Shown: one piece after another, positions 25,501-36,916 of the stretch
Layout: every line of letters begins with the position of its first letter
Position numbering within the stretch: the first letter of the stretch is position 1
Source: Poecilobothrus nobilitatus
Lineage: Eukaryota; Arthropoda; Insecta; Diptera; Dolichopodidae
Assembly: GCA_947095535.1 (NCBI GenBank)
Contig: OX352773.1
Coordinates: 257,819,590-257,883,589 of the forward strand
Direction: 5' to 3'
DNA: 64,000 nucleotides
The notes under the pieces: generated by a model
The model's database searches: none
The model's input: only the letters and a program-made list of their open reading frames with translations
Told to the model about the DNA's origin: nothing
Position numbers and translations under genes: made by a program

Positions 25501-26303
25501 TTTTTCCAATTTACACAGACGGATCTGTTATTAATATGGAAACAGGGTGCGGATTAACAAGTGAAATACGAAACAAACAATATCACCTTCATAAACATTG
25601 TTCAATATACTCAGCAGAACTTTTTGCTATTAAACAAGCAATTAAATTTGCAACAAAAATATATAAAAATGAAATATTGATTTGTACCGACTCACTAAGT
25701 GCCCTCCAAACCCTAAATAAACTGATTGTGACAAACCCTTTAGCAATTCAAATAAAAGACATAATTTACGAAAATCGTAATAAAACAATTATATTTCTGC
25801 GGACTCCTAGCCACTGTGGAATTAAAGGCAATGAAGTTGCTGATATATTAGCAAAACAAGCAGTTGAATAGAAGCAGTAGAAATAGAATCAAAATATAAA
25901 ATGTTTTTTAAAGATATTAAACCGTTGTTTCGGCAACTTGTTCTTTCCCAATGGAATCAGGAATGGATAGATGAACTCACCAATAATAAACTCCGTCAAC
26001 TTAAAAATACTATACAGCCTTGGAGTACAATAAATTCCTTTAATAGAAAAGAATCTATAATTACAACACGTTTAAGAATAGGACATTCGCGTTTGACGCA
26101 TGAACACTTATTGAACAAAACTGAATTACCCCTATGCATTTGTGGAAATAACATTTCTATTTCATATAATGGAAAATTGTCAAAGTTATAGTTATGAAAG
26201 GATTCAAAATAAAATTGGAGGTTATTTGGGTAGCAATGATATACAAAAACTTTCAAACATAATTCAGTTTTTAAAAAATATTAATATTTTTCATAAAATT
26301 TAA
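22580..26303 (+). pseudogene. LINE ORF2 (endonuclease, RT, RNase H)
   Basis: The endonuclease starts at MYNNSQLNIIQWNCDG, has the FCFQETKF block, a frame change near 22820, then VGDFNSHNPLWGS, and is lost after 23096. The RT occupies 24083-25340 in two overlapping frames: NNYRPISLTNCLCKLME, DIEKAYD, GIPQGSVLS and the catalytic MYADDLVIY. RNase H at 25416-25871 has IYTDGSV, SAELFAIKQA, CTDSLSAL and PSHCGIKGNEVAD, a full catalytic set. The C-terminal part with a CICGN knuckle continues to a TAA at 26301-26303. At least six frame breaks make it inactive. Confidence 0.8.
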
Positions 26304-26748
26304 TTTTAATGACTCAAACATCCAATTAAAGTTGTATAGTGACAAATTAGCTTAAGTTAAAATTGAAATCATTTTATTAACTCAAAACTTTGAAACAATA
26401 CATACAAAAATGTACTGATAATTTTTAAAAGAATTGTATTCAAATACTAATTATAAAAATATAATTAATTGAAAAAAAAGGAAAAATATTAAAATTATTA
26501 AAATGTAATTAATTGAGAAAATAAAAAAAAATAAAAAAAAAAAGATTGGTTGTAAGGGCTTTAAAAATCTAAAGAGGTTGACAAGCCCATTAAAAATAAA
26601 TATGTAAATAAATAAATAATAAATAATTATATCATTATATGTATTAATATCATTTTTAAACTCTATTTTTTTTACCCTAAATTCACTAAGAACAATTTCA
26701 TGGAGCAAGGTTATTTTCTTTACATATCTGTTTTCATTGGTAGAGAGG
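26304..26748. other. LINE 3' UTR and hAT right arm
   Basis: The LINE tail reaches about 26630. After it comes hAT sequence with a GAGGGCGCC string that mirrors the left subterminal region. Confidence 0.5.
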
Positions 26749-26947
26749 GCGCCACAAATAGATTGCCTAGGGCGCGAGAAAAAAAAATATTTTTGAGCCA
26801 CCGCTGTATATGTATGTATGTACATAACATATATTTTATGATTAATTCATAATTATTGTTATTGAAAAGAAAAATATTGTTATTATTTACTATTTTTAAA
26901 AAAGACTGGATTTCTATTTCTTTTTAATATATACTTTTTGTTGTTTA

Positions 26948-27130
26948 ATGTTTTTACATAATTGGAAATATATTCTTAGTTATTATACTTCAGAAAAAGG
27001 CATTAGTGGTGCAAATCATCATTCCCTAATAGATCTTAATTTAAAGGCAGCTCCCAATTTAGATATTAATGTTAGGGCCATAATATGCGATTTTAATATG
27101 TTAAGAGTTTCGAAAGAAAAGCCCTATCTA
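26948..27130 (+). pseudogene. P-element/THAP9-like transposase fragment
   Basis: A 60-residue frame reads HNWKYILSYYTSEKGISGAN, then VRAIICDFN, then SKEKPYL. This fits the P-superfamily core, where a WK.PI.YY helix precedes the catalytic Asp in aivCDqG and the LGvt.ekPyf strand. Here the CDqG motif reads CDFN and the region before SKEKPYL is shortened. The frame ends at stops soon after. It is an isolated scrap with no recognisable ends, assigned from remembered motifs. Confidence 0.5.
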
Positions 27131-29436
27131 TAATTATAATTTAGTAGTTTTCAGCCACACACTACGTATTATGAATTCAGTTTCAAGCTTTGAACATCAG
27201 TAACTAGATATTTTTTACGATTTTTCTACTATAAAACCTATACATAACATATTAATAATAAAACAAACAACAGATTTCATATTTACATTACAGTAGCATG
27301 GTACCTACGATAGTCGGTAGTAGTAACAAATCGTACACAACAGAATAACAAAAAAAAAAACACAAAATTATAAAGAAATTCTCACTTACTCTCTTTAAAA
27401 TTGAGTATTTTTTTTTTCCTCTCGAGCCGACTCGATCTCAACCAACGGCTCAACTATTCTTTGGCTATATGTATGTAATGTAGTATGTAGTATGTACTTT
27501 ACTTATGCATGTATAAAGAAAAAAAATTAAAAATTGATAAAAATCATCATTTATCACAATATGTATTGCAATTTTAAATAATGATGAATGATAATGATCT
27601 GATATTAATAATCAATATGTATCTAAGTATGTTCTTATGTATGACCACAATATGTATCTAAGTATGTTCTTATGTATGACCAGCGGGCAGAGTCTATTTA
27701 AAATTTAAATATATAATTGTTTTGGTTTTGTACTTTTCTATTAAATTGTTGCATTTATGTATGAATGTTTGTATATTATTTGAAGCAATTAGAAAACTTT
27801 TCTAATTGTATTCTTTTTTGAATTCAATTTCTTCGCATATAAGAACTTAAATTTTAGTATACAGCATTACAGCAATACAAATTTTAGTACTTAGTCTTAC
27901 ACCCAAAATTAAATTTGAATAATTTTTTATTTTTAAATATTTTGTATGTCAATATTATGCAGGGTTACCATTTGTAGAATTGTGGTAATATTTGTACGGT
28001 TTTCTCGCCCTCTGTACCATGTGCAATCTTAATCAAGGATTGTACGACGAATGCACAACTTTGTTTGTGCATTTTACGAATGTTTTACAGATACCTATTC
28101 TGTTTTCCCCACGTACCTTTAAAACATTTATTTCGAACTCGATAAATAAATAGATATAATAGTCCTCACTCACAATACCAAATAATCTAAATATACGTAC
28201 ACCAACTACAGGGTCTTTACACAATTTAATTCTGTTTTGGCGTTATTTTAAAAATAATTTCAGTTAGTGTTTTGACGAATTTGGTTTTGTTTTCTGATTT
28301 TTTTACGGATTGTACTTTTTCCATAAATTCTATTTTTCTAAACTGCAACTGTATATTATATGAATTGGGATTCAACATAGAATTTGACTACACATTAACA
28401 GTGGCCCCTAGTTTTAATTATAATTAAGAAAGGAAAAACACAAAATTAACAATACTAAATTTTAAGTAAATGCATATTAAATTTTACACTGTGTTCTCAA
28501 GTGCGGCACATTAATTTGTTTACACATTCATATCTTTCAAATTCATCGCTTTCAAACCAAAAATATTTTCGAAGGACATATTATTACATATTTTGAAGTA
28601 TGTACCTATGTATATGTACGCATACAATGCAATAGACTACATAAAAAACAATAGTCTTTTATAGAAAAAAAAAACATTTATGGATTACGTATACGTATTG
28701 GTATTGGTGAGTTTAGTAAATTTAGATAAAATGTTTTATTTTGATTCTGTAATAATTCTGTTAAAAATTCTGTTATATCTTTGTATGAAAATTAAATTTT
28801 GAAATTAAGCTAATTTCTCTAATGTTTTTCGATATTATTATTTTAAAATCATTTATTGTCATTGGGATCTGATCAAATGAAGAAATTTTCAAGTCTCTAG
28901 CTCAACGGGAAGTGTTTTTAAAATGGCTTCTAAGATTCCATCCTTTACCCAACCAAGTTAATAAAAAGCTGTTAAAAATAAATAGATATAAAATAAAATT
29001 ACATTAGTTGAATTAATTAATATAATATTAATATTGCAAAACATATAACAAAAACATTAAACAAAAAATATACTAAATAACTTAATTCAATTATCCAAGA
29101 CAATTAATAGTTTCTACAAAATTCAAGTAGCTGGACCATTGAAAATATAAAAAAAAATAATAAGTATACATTTATAAATTTAGTTGCACTTTCAAGCACT
29201 TTAATAAATATGCTCCCTTAAAATTTTTACTACCAAACAAAAATAACAACAAAGAGAAAAAAATCATTTAAAAGCATGCATACATTTTTATTTTTTATGT
29301 ATGTGTATGTGCCTATTTGCACTATTTGCCTATGCATTTCTATTTCCACTTCTTTTCTCTGTTGTATTGTTACTTAACTTTATTACTATAGTATGCAATA
29401 CAGTCACACAAAATATCCCAGCTAATGTATAATACT
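27131..29436. other. Long non-coding stretch
   Basis: No supportable gene on either strand. It contains a short tandem duplication at 27613-27682, a hAT-end-like CAGGGTTACCATTTG at 27959 with no partner, and many TATGTA strings. Confidence 0.5.
27613..27682. repeat. 35-bp perfect tandem duplication
   Basis: Two copies of a 35-bp unit starting CAATATGTATCTAAG and ending GTATGACCA, at 27613 and 27648. Confidence 0.85.
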
Positions 29437-30397
29437 CCCTGATAAAAAATTTTTAGCACTTTACCCCTTTTTACAAATACTATCACAGCAAAAAAGTTTT
29501 TTATACTGTAAAACTTTGCGATTGGTTAGTAAATTTAGAATTTGTGAAATAACTGCATTTTTCAGCTATGAAAGCAATGTAGAATATTTTGTCAAGTATT
29601 TTGTACGCCACCTTCTGCGCTTAATTTAGCGCTGAAAAGTTTCTACATGAGATGCGTAAAATTTTCATTACCTTTTTTAGCGCTGCAGTTTATGCTGAAA
29701 ATTTTCTGCAATTTATTCATTCATTTTTGTATGTTATTGCATCATTTTTAGACGCTGAATATTTTCTACACAAAGAATGTTGAAAATTTTCTGCCATTTT
29801 GTCATTGTATCATTTGTTTATTGTTTTAGACGTTTCAGTGCTGTGATAAAGATAAGATGTTTAAGGGTAAATTTTTTTATATTATACTTTAGGTACCATT
29901 AAATTAAATTTGTAAAAATATAAAATTTTGTTATTTTAAATATGTACATGCTATGTTGTTCTTAAATTTGAAATTCACATGATAATTTGTAAGCACAATT
30001 ATTTAGATAATTATTATTTATAACTATAGCAACAATTTTATTATCGTACGAATTTCAAATTTAAATATAGCCTGTATGTTATTTAAAATAACAAATTCCT
30101 ATATTTTACTGTGGCTAAAACATTATCCAAAAAAGTACTGAAATTGGCGCAGAAAATTAGTTTTTAGAAAGCAGTGAAATACGCACTAATTTGTGTGCTG
30201 AGAAAATGCGCCGAAAGATTCGCCTACTCTTCAATCGTGATCTCACAATTTTGTGAGAATGTATTAGTAAATTTAAAGGGGAATTGTGCAGAGTATTTTC
30301 CCGAGCTCTGTATAAATTCATACAATTTCTCTTCTTATTTTCAGCATATTTCTCTGCGCAGATTCAACGTCAAAAAAGCGCATTTTTTTTATCAGGG
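29437..30397. mobile_element. Candidate MITE with CCCTGATAAAAAA ends
   Basis: CCCTGATAAAAAA at 29437 is mirrored by TTTTTTATCAGGG ending at 30397. The interior repeats GCGCTGAAAA and AAAATTTTCTGC several times (about 29625-29800), as is common for subterminal motifs. Target duplications are unclear. The ORF at 30174-30446 inside it shows no known motif. Confidence 0.45.
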
Positions 30398-30411
30398 CTA
30401 TAAGCAAATTT

Positions 30412-30486
30412 GGATGTTTCGTGCGATTGTATTTATTATTATTTAAATATATACTAAAAATATCAACACAATCGCACGAAACATCC
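30412..30486. repeat. 19-bp-stem hairpin
   Basis: GGATGTTTCGTGCGATTGT at 30412-30430 is perfectly inverted at 30468-30486, with a 37-nt AT-rich loop. A third GGATGTTTC follows at about 30493, forming a small CATCCC-AAT-GGGATG palindrome with the right arm. Confidence 0.8.
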
Positions 30487-30573
30487 CAATGGGATGTTTC
30501 AAAATCGTAGAAAAATGCTTAATATTTTTGTTCTACGTGAGTTCTCTATATAGTATAGTTTCTTCATAATGGA

Positions 30574-31107
30574 ATGCAAAAAAAGAACGCCAATTATATT
30601 AAAAAGGACATGACTTTTACTTACCCAGATTTGCCATTAAAAACTGTAGAACAATTAACCGAATTTAATGATAAATTAATTAATTTACATTATATGGATC
30701 AAATGGTAATTTTTCTTATAATTTTAAGATATATGTACATATTATTCAAATTCAAAAATTCAATTTTTCAGATTATTCGACTTTTTAAATTCCAATGCCC
30801 ATCATTGAATAAAACAATTAAATATGTATGTGAACATTTACATATTTAATGACTTATGATCTGTTGCGAAAATATTCTTGGTCTGGTCAATCCGGTCTTA
30901 ACAAAGGTATAACCTCACACCTAACATCTTGACCTGACACATCTATAAATCTTTATATTTTTTTTTAGAAATAAAGAAACTAGTGTTTTCTGAAAACAGC
31001 GGAATTATACGATTAATAGAAAATGTGGCAAACTACATGAAAAAAGATGAATGTATAACCAACCAAGCTATCAAGAAAGGGGTCTAAGAATTTTTAAAAA
31101 GGGCGAC
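30574..31107 (+). pseudogene. DUF4806-like protein, 5' part, split by element C
   Basis: The exon from 30574 gives LPLKTVEQLTEFNDKL and ends at a GT donor after YMDQM at 30708. The next exon opens after TTTTTCAG with IIRLFKFQCPSLNKTIKYV. A frameshift near 30846 leads to TYDLLRKYSWSGQSGLNK, the hallmark core of DUF4806. After another intron EIKKLVF and IENVANYMKK follow, then an in-frame TAA at 31085-31087 and EFLKRAT. The reading resumes at 41953 after the LTR element, giving TRIKRQQK, the usual basic end. The biochemical role of DUF4806 is unknown to me. Confidence 0.6.
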
Positions 31108-31264
31108 TGTAGTGATACTTACCTACAGACCTCATGCATATTATAATTTGTATTATAATGACATGATTAATACAGTAATTAGTATGTAAGAGATTATCAA
31201 CGGCATTGTTAATAAAGGCAGTTCATAAGAAAGTCTTAACAAGTAAAGAACTTGCTTCATTACA
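31108..31264 (+). repeat. 5' LTR of element C
   Basis: 157 bp, beginning TGTAGTGATACTTACC and ending TTCATTACA. It is flanked on the left by GCGAC at 31103-31107, which recurs at 41953-41957. It differs from the 3' LTR at about six positions by eye. Confidence 0.9.
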
Positions 31265-31281
31265 TGGCGCAGTCGTTAATT
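31265..31281 (+). promoter_or_regulatory. Primer-binding site of element C
   Basis: TGGCGCAGTCGTTAATT directly abuts the LTR end. It shares its first 11 bases with the A and B sites, so a tRNA-Ser primer is likely. Confidence 0.7.
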
Positions 31282-31392
31282 ATATACACAAAAAAAAAAT
31301 ATATCTAAATAAAATATTTTAAAAACTTACATAAAAACAAAATAAATGATTATAAGTTTTGAACATCATAATACTCTAACATAAATTACTAT

Positions 31393-32395
31393 ATGGACAG
31401 AGCAAATATTTCAATTAGAAATAATAAAGAAAATCACACCAGACCACGCGGACGACCACCTAAAAATTTAAAGGTTATACATATCAAATCTGGAAGTATG
31501 GATTATGTTAAAAAAATCAATGAACTAGATTTAAATTCAGGCAACATTACCGAAAATTGTCAAACATTTCATAGAAATTTCAATATTTTTCCAACTGCAC
31601 TGGAATTTAAAAAAAAGTCTGACGAGGTACAAGTCGCAATATTTCTCAATACAGCTGGACAGGAAGCCACAGAAATCTTTCAAAATGTGCTAAAGATTGA
31701 GGAGGATGATAAAAACAATTTAGTTAAAGTAATTGAAGCATTTGAAAAGTTTTGTAAAGGTAAATCGAACGAAGTATACGGAAGTTTTGTATTTTACAAT
31801 CGAAGTCAGACAGAAAATGAAGCTTTCGACTTATTTCTAATGGATATTAAGAAAAGTTATCCAAAAAGTGTGAATTCAGTGATGCTGATAGAATGGTGCG
31901 TAACAGAATAGTCTTGGGAGTTCGTGATAAAAATCTCCAAAAAAAAAACTACTAGAAACAGATAGATTTACGCTTCAAAAAGCAATTGACATGGCACGCG
32001 CTGCAGAAGTAATTGTGAAACAATTGACAACTATTCAACATCAAAAAAGTGGATCTAGTGAAGTTGATGCAGTTCAGAATAAGCCTAATAGTTTTGAAAA
32101 AGTATCAAATAAATTCAATAATAATTTTAAAAAAAAAATTTTTAATAATCAATTTTCTAGTTCTACTAACAAGTTTCTCAATACAAATAATAAAAATTCT
32201 AATAAATATTCTAATTTTAGGAATAATAATTTCAATTCCGGTTACATCAACAATTGTAAATTTTGTGCAAAATCACATGAAAGAGGAAATTGCAAAACTT
32301 TCGGAGAAAGGTGCACTGTTTGTAACGGAAAAAATAATTTGGTTATAGTCTGCAAGAAAAATAATATTAATGACATCGTAAGTATTATGAATTGA
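31393..32395 (+). pseudogene. gag: gag of element C
   Basis: The first frame (31393-31911) has an AT-hook-like RPRGRPPKNLK near its start, then a capsid-like domain with VQVAIFLNTAGQEATEIF and FVFYNRSQTENEAFD, as in mag-type gag proteins. After a stop at 31909-31911 and a frame change, 31991-32395 carries the C-terminal part with a CCHC knuckle (CKFCAKSHERGNC) and a second, degenerate knuckle (CTVCNGKNNLVIVC) that lacks its His. The AT-hook-like start is unusual for a retroelement gag. Confidence 0.7.
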
Positions 32396-32399
32396 ATGA

Positions 32400-32541
32400 G
32401 TGAATGAATTATCCGAAAGTGAAGACAATTATTTTATAGATGATGCTACTTTAATGCAATATATTGTTAAAACCAATTCGTGGTTTGAAAATATTAAAAT
32501 TTTTAATGAATTTATTAAATTTAAATTAGACAATGCGTCGG
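32400..32541 (+). pseudogene. pol: pol of element C, N-terminal piece up to the transposon
   Basis: The frame ends in FKLDNASA, where FKLDNAS replaces the FxlDtGA active-site block of a retroviral-type protease (the Asp is kept, Gly is Ser-shifted). It is cut at 32541 by the DNA transposon and resumes at 36938. Confidence 0.65.
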
Positions 32542-32562
32542 CTGAGTTCTGTTTTGCTCCAT
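32542..32562. repeat. Left terminal inverted repeat of the 4.4-kb transposon
   Basis: Begins CTGAGTTCTGTTTTG and ends CTCCAT. It is the exact reverse complement of 36917-36937. Confidence 0.9.
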
Positions 32563-33791
32563 ACGCCAATTTTTCACTTTTCAACCTAAGAGTGGTTCTA
32601 TAGGTTTTCACACCTGCTCTTTCTAATGGTGTTGTCAGTTTTATTCTATCCACCTCAGTTTCCCGAATACAGGGTGTCCATTTTGCTCCATAAACCACGT
32701 TTTTCAGATGTTTGAGTTCTTATATGCTCCAAACGCCAATTTTTTGTCTATGGAGCACAATTTGTATGGAAAATATGAAATTTTGTTTGTGAATTCTGCT
32801 TTGCTCCATGTACATTATTCTGCAACATGAGGCAAGAAAAATTAACTTAATTCAAAATTCTTGTTTGCTCTATGTACATACATAGGCAAACTGCAATTTG
32901 TGCATAATTTTAATGATAATAGAGCAAAATATACGTTAAGTATAAAATTTAGAATGATATTTTTAATCACATTAGAATTTATGAGAAAATCCTTCCACTT
33001 AAGAGGGTTTTAGGAGGATCTTTGAATTCTTCAATTCTTTACTTACTATAATTTTATATACAAATTTAATAACATTTAAAATGCATGTTAAGATTTCACA
33101 AATTTATTTAATAATAATTTCAAGATACTAAAAATAATAAAAGTATGAATTTTTCTTTGAATATTCTCTTTTTAAAAATGTAAATGCCTACATTATATTA
33201 TATTAACTTTTTGAACAAATAAAAACCGGTCTTAGATTGATTATGATGATCAAAAATAAAATCATTTGGTATACTGATATATTATATTATCTAGAACTGT
33301 AAATTTTGAATAAATAAAAAAAAGGGTTGTTTCTTAATGATTTAAAAAAAAAAAATTATATGTGTGCAAGAGATGTTTTTTTTTGTTTATTTTAAAATTA
33401 AACCAGAAAAAAATTGTTAGTTTTTATGACGTTTTTATTTTTTTTAAATTTGTCGTTTTGTTTACTTTATTAATTATGTTAGATTGTTTTTTTTTTATAT
33501 TTACTTACTGCCCTTTTACAATAAGCATGAAAGGCACGTTATTTTTACTTTGATTATTTTAATTTTTATTTTATTGATATTTAGATTATCATTGTAGATA
33601 AGTATTATAATACATAGATACTTAATAGAGTAAAATGCATTGTAAAATGCATATATGTTAGAGAGTTAGCAAAAATTTTAGATGTGTGGCAGACAGGCTT
33701 ATCAATGCCAAATTATTAATGCCAAAATATCTGTATTGATTTTGTGATGTGAAGACATACGTATGTAGGTGCATAAAAATTAAAATATAAT
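32563..33791. other. Left subterminal region of the 4.4-kb transposon
   Basis: Non-coding. Holds multiple TTTGCTCCAT-like copies in both orientations (about 32684, 32725, 32752, 32805, 32868, 32921). These are likely binding sites for the transposase (inference). Confidence 0.6.
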
Positions 33792-36066
33792 ATGTCATCG
33801 TCTCCTCCATACGTTTCAAAAGAAGTCTTAGAGTAAAAACATTTTTTTTTAGTAACTACTGTTTTATTTAAAAACTTTTATTTGTAGTATAATGAGTGAA
33901 ATATTATCTGATGAAGATTCTACAACAGATTTTTCTTGTGAGTATTTCATTTTTCTTAAGTCGTAGCCATGAAGATTGTATATAATACTATCTATTTACA
34001 TTTTGTATTAATTTTTTAGCTGATGATCGTGATGGTGATCCTAATTATGTGCCTGAACTAGAAAATACAAATTATTTAACAACACCAAGTAAATTTTTAA
34101 TTTTTGATACGATATTATTAAAAAATAATTTTATAAATATTTTTATTTTCAAAAAAGCTACTTCGAAAATCAATGTACCTAGTACATCTTCTTTCATTAC
34201 AAATGAAGAAGAAAGAAGAAGTATGCCATCTGATTATTCCTGTTCAGGTAAAATAGTTTTTTTTAAACAAATTAATTCAAATATAGTGTGTTTTAAATTA
34301 TTTGTTTGTTAAAGTATGTTTTACTGATTTATTGTAGATGATCCTTCATCAATAAGAACACGAAAACGACAAAAAAATGTTCATATTTGGAAAAAAATGT
34401 TTTAAAACAGTTACGTGAAACTGGAAATCAATACATAAATATTAAAGGAAAACCGTTTTCCCCAAGAAAAATAAAAGCAGCATGTAAACCAACATGCTTT
34501 TATTTATGTACAAAACTTTTTACGGAAGATGATCGTCGTAAAATTTTTAGAAATTTTTGGTTACTTTCAGATGATGCAAAAAACCAATTTTATTTAAAAT
34601 TTGTAAAAAGAGCTCATGTGAAACGTCGTCGAACTTCTTCTGAGAGTAAATCTTACTCTTATAAATATTATTTCGAAATTGAAAATAAAATTCAAAGGGT
34701 TTGTCGAACATTCTTTGTTAATACTCTCTCGATAGACCAGAAAAGAATTTACTATTGTTTTAATCATTTGTGTGATGATCTAACTGGCACACCCCGTCCA
34801 CGGACAAAGGGGAAAAATAAAAAACGATGTACACCTGACGAAAAACTAATTGAAATTCGTAAGCACATCAAAAGCTTTCCCGTTATGGATTCGCATTATT
34901 GCAGATCTACTGAAAAAAAATATTTAGCTCCAGGCTTAACGCTAACAAAAATGTATAATTATTACCTTGAAAAAACTTCCGATCCGCTAAAAATTTCGAT
35001 TTACCGTAAAATATTCAACAATGAATTTAATTTATCATTCAATCAACCTAAGAAGGATTTATGTAATAAATGTTTTTTGTTTCGAATAAATAAGAATCCA
35101 ACAACTGAGGAGACTTTTAACCAATCTAAACACGAAATAGAAAAAAATTTAACGAAGGCTGAACGTGATCTGGATAGGTCTAACATAGACGAAAACCATT
35201 GCATTATTTGTTATGATCTCCAAAATGTCTTTAATGTTCCCAAAGGCAATGCTGCAGCATTTTTTTATAAACGTAAGCTTAATGTTTTTAATTTAACTGC
35301 AACCTGTATAATACCGTCAAAAGAAAAAGTCACATATTGTGCAGTATGGAGCGAAGTAAACAGCGGAAGATCTGGCAATGATATTGCAAGTGCCCTGATA
35401 AAAATTCTGAATCGGGTTTGTCAGGACAATACCAACATTATTAAAATCACATTGTGGAGCGACAGTTGTGTACCACAAAATCGCAACAAAATCAATTCCA
35501 CATCTTTAAAACATTTTTTAAATTCCTCTTCACATAAAATTAATGAATTGGTTCAGAAATTTTCAGAGCCTGGTCATTCGTTAATACAGGAAGTTGATTG
35601 CGTTCACTCAGTAATAGAAAAGTTCCTTAAAAAATTAGATATTCATAGTCCATTACATTTAGTTCAACTATTAAAAAGTGTAAATAATGAAACTTCAAAA
35701 ACTAAACTTAAAATAATTCAAATGATGCCGAATGACTTCAAATCTTTTTCTTCAATAGCAGGCAAGTTAAACTATACACAAACTCCATTTCTAAAAATAA
35801 AAATGATACAGTATGAAAGAAGCGAACCATTCATTTTAAAATATAAAACTTCTTTCGCCGAACTAAATTTAAAAACAGTTTCTTTAAAAAAAAAACCTTC
35901 AAAATTTGTTCTTCAAAATACAACAAACAATGTTTTTGATTCGGAACTGCCTATTCTTCAAGAGCGGCCAATCATATCCAAAGAGAAGAAGCAAGACTTG
36001 AAGGATTTGCTTCCTTTTTTGCCCGACGTACATCAAGATTACATGAAAGCGATATTGCAAATCTAG
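33792..36066 (+). CDS. DDE-like transposase, DUF7869-like family, copy 2 (one frameshift)
   Basis: Five exons fit by phase: 33792-33832, 33888-33937, 34020-34088, 34158-34247 and 34338-36066, all GT...AG. The start MSSSPPYVSKEVL is shared with copy 3. Acidic patches (LSDEDSTTDFSSDDRDGDP) precede a basic stretch (RTRKRQKN). A 7-A run at 34391-34397 is one base short for frame continuity, the only break seen. In the long frame are CKPTCFYLC, DSHYCR, PKKDLCNKC and candidate catalytic residues in CYDLQN (D277 of the frame), LWSDSCVPQN (D359) and GHSLIQEVDCVHSVIE (D404, E411). The likely role is cut-and-paste transposition. The family name is from memory; Sola-type transposases are an alternative to test. 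Confidence 0.7.
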
Positions 36067-36916
36067 CAAAACATAAAAATCAATTTATATTAATGTATTT
36101 ATATTTATAATTAACTAATTTTTAATTTAAATATGAGCTGTGAAAAAAAGACTCTTTAATTTGTTTTTTAGTTTAAAATTTCTGTCATTTGAAAAAATTG
36201 TAGTGAAAAAGCTACTATGTAATTTATTTTTTTAAGTTTATGAAATTTTAAAAAATTTTAATTAATTTTTTTGTTATGTTAATATGTAATATTAAGCTGT
36301 GAAAGAAAGCAATTTTAGTTGAAACCATATTACGTATTTGATGTAAAAATTTTATTATTTAAATTTTAAAGTACAAATTAGCTACTTTAAAAAGTTATGC
36401 TATATTTTTTGAATTAATAAAAAAAAACGAAAAAAAATTTATAAGTATTTATGGTTTTATTTTTTGTAATATTTTTAGTTTTTCAGTTTTATTTAGCTTC
36501 TTAAATTCAAAAACTGATATTAATTATCTGAATTTTCAATATAATACATTTTGAATTTTCAAAATTTTCTTAATTTTGGTAATAATATGTTTTATTACTG
36601 TATTTTAATATATTTTACCGTAATAAACTTTTAAGTTCTGGTTTGCTCCATGTTAAATTTATTTTGCTCCATGTGCAAAGAGTGAATCACTTTATCACAT
36701 ACCCATGGGATATGGAGCAAGACCAAAAATTAGATGTTTACGAAATTTTAATTTCTGCGCAAAGTTTGCAACTGCAAGACTTACATTTTTAAATATAGTT
36801 TCTAAAATACTCTACCAATATTGCTTTAAAATTACAAAAAATTCTATTCGACAGATTTTTTTATTTTTAAGTTCAAAGTTTATTTTTCGTTTTTCTCGAA
36901 AAGTACTCATTGGTGA
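36067..36916. other. Right subterminal region of the 4.4-kb transposon
   Basis: Non-coding, AT-rich, with TTTGCTCCATG at about 36642 and TTTTGCTCCATGTG shortly after it (same orientation as the left end), and an inverted ATGGAGCAAGA near 36712. Confidence 0.6.

Larger units (their letters stand above)
21340..26630 (+). mobile_element. I-clade non-LTR retrotransposon (with RNase H)
   Basis: It has ORF1 with CCHC knuckles, ORF2 with endonuclease, RT and RNase H, and a 3' end with a small hairpin (GGGCT at 26556-26560, AAGCCC at 26583-26588) followed by TAAA repeats. RNase H downstream of RT together with CCHC ORF1 points to the I group (known). The 5' limit near 21340 is approximate and target duplications were not found. 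It lies within the outer hAT. Confidence 0.75.
15464..26806 (+). mobile_element. hAT element (ZMYM-like transposase), outer shell
   Basis: The left end CAGGGTTGGCTC and the inverted right end GAGCCACCGCTG match at 10 of 12 positions. Both are followed inward by CCTAGG/GGGCGCC strings (15486-15512 and 26749-26774). Flanks share TATATG, short of a clean 8-bp duplication. Its own transposase is the broken gene at 18289-20850. A ZBED-type hAT and an I-clade LINE lie inside it. Pairing of the two ends is by visual matching. Confidence 0.6.

Noticed and set aside
27959..28330. CAGGGTTACCATTTG as a hAT left end
   Set aside because: No inverted partner or 8-bp duplication found within a few kb.
30174..30446. 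90-residue frame with several Cys
   Set aside because: No domain pattern; it crosses the edge of the candidate MITE and the hairpin.
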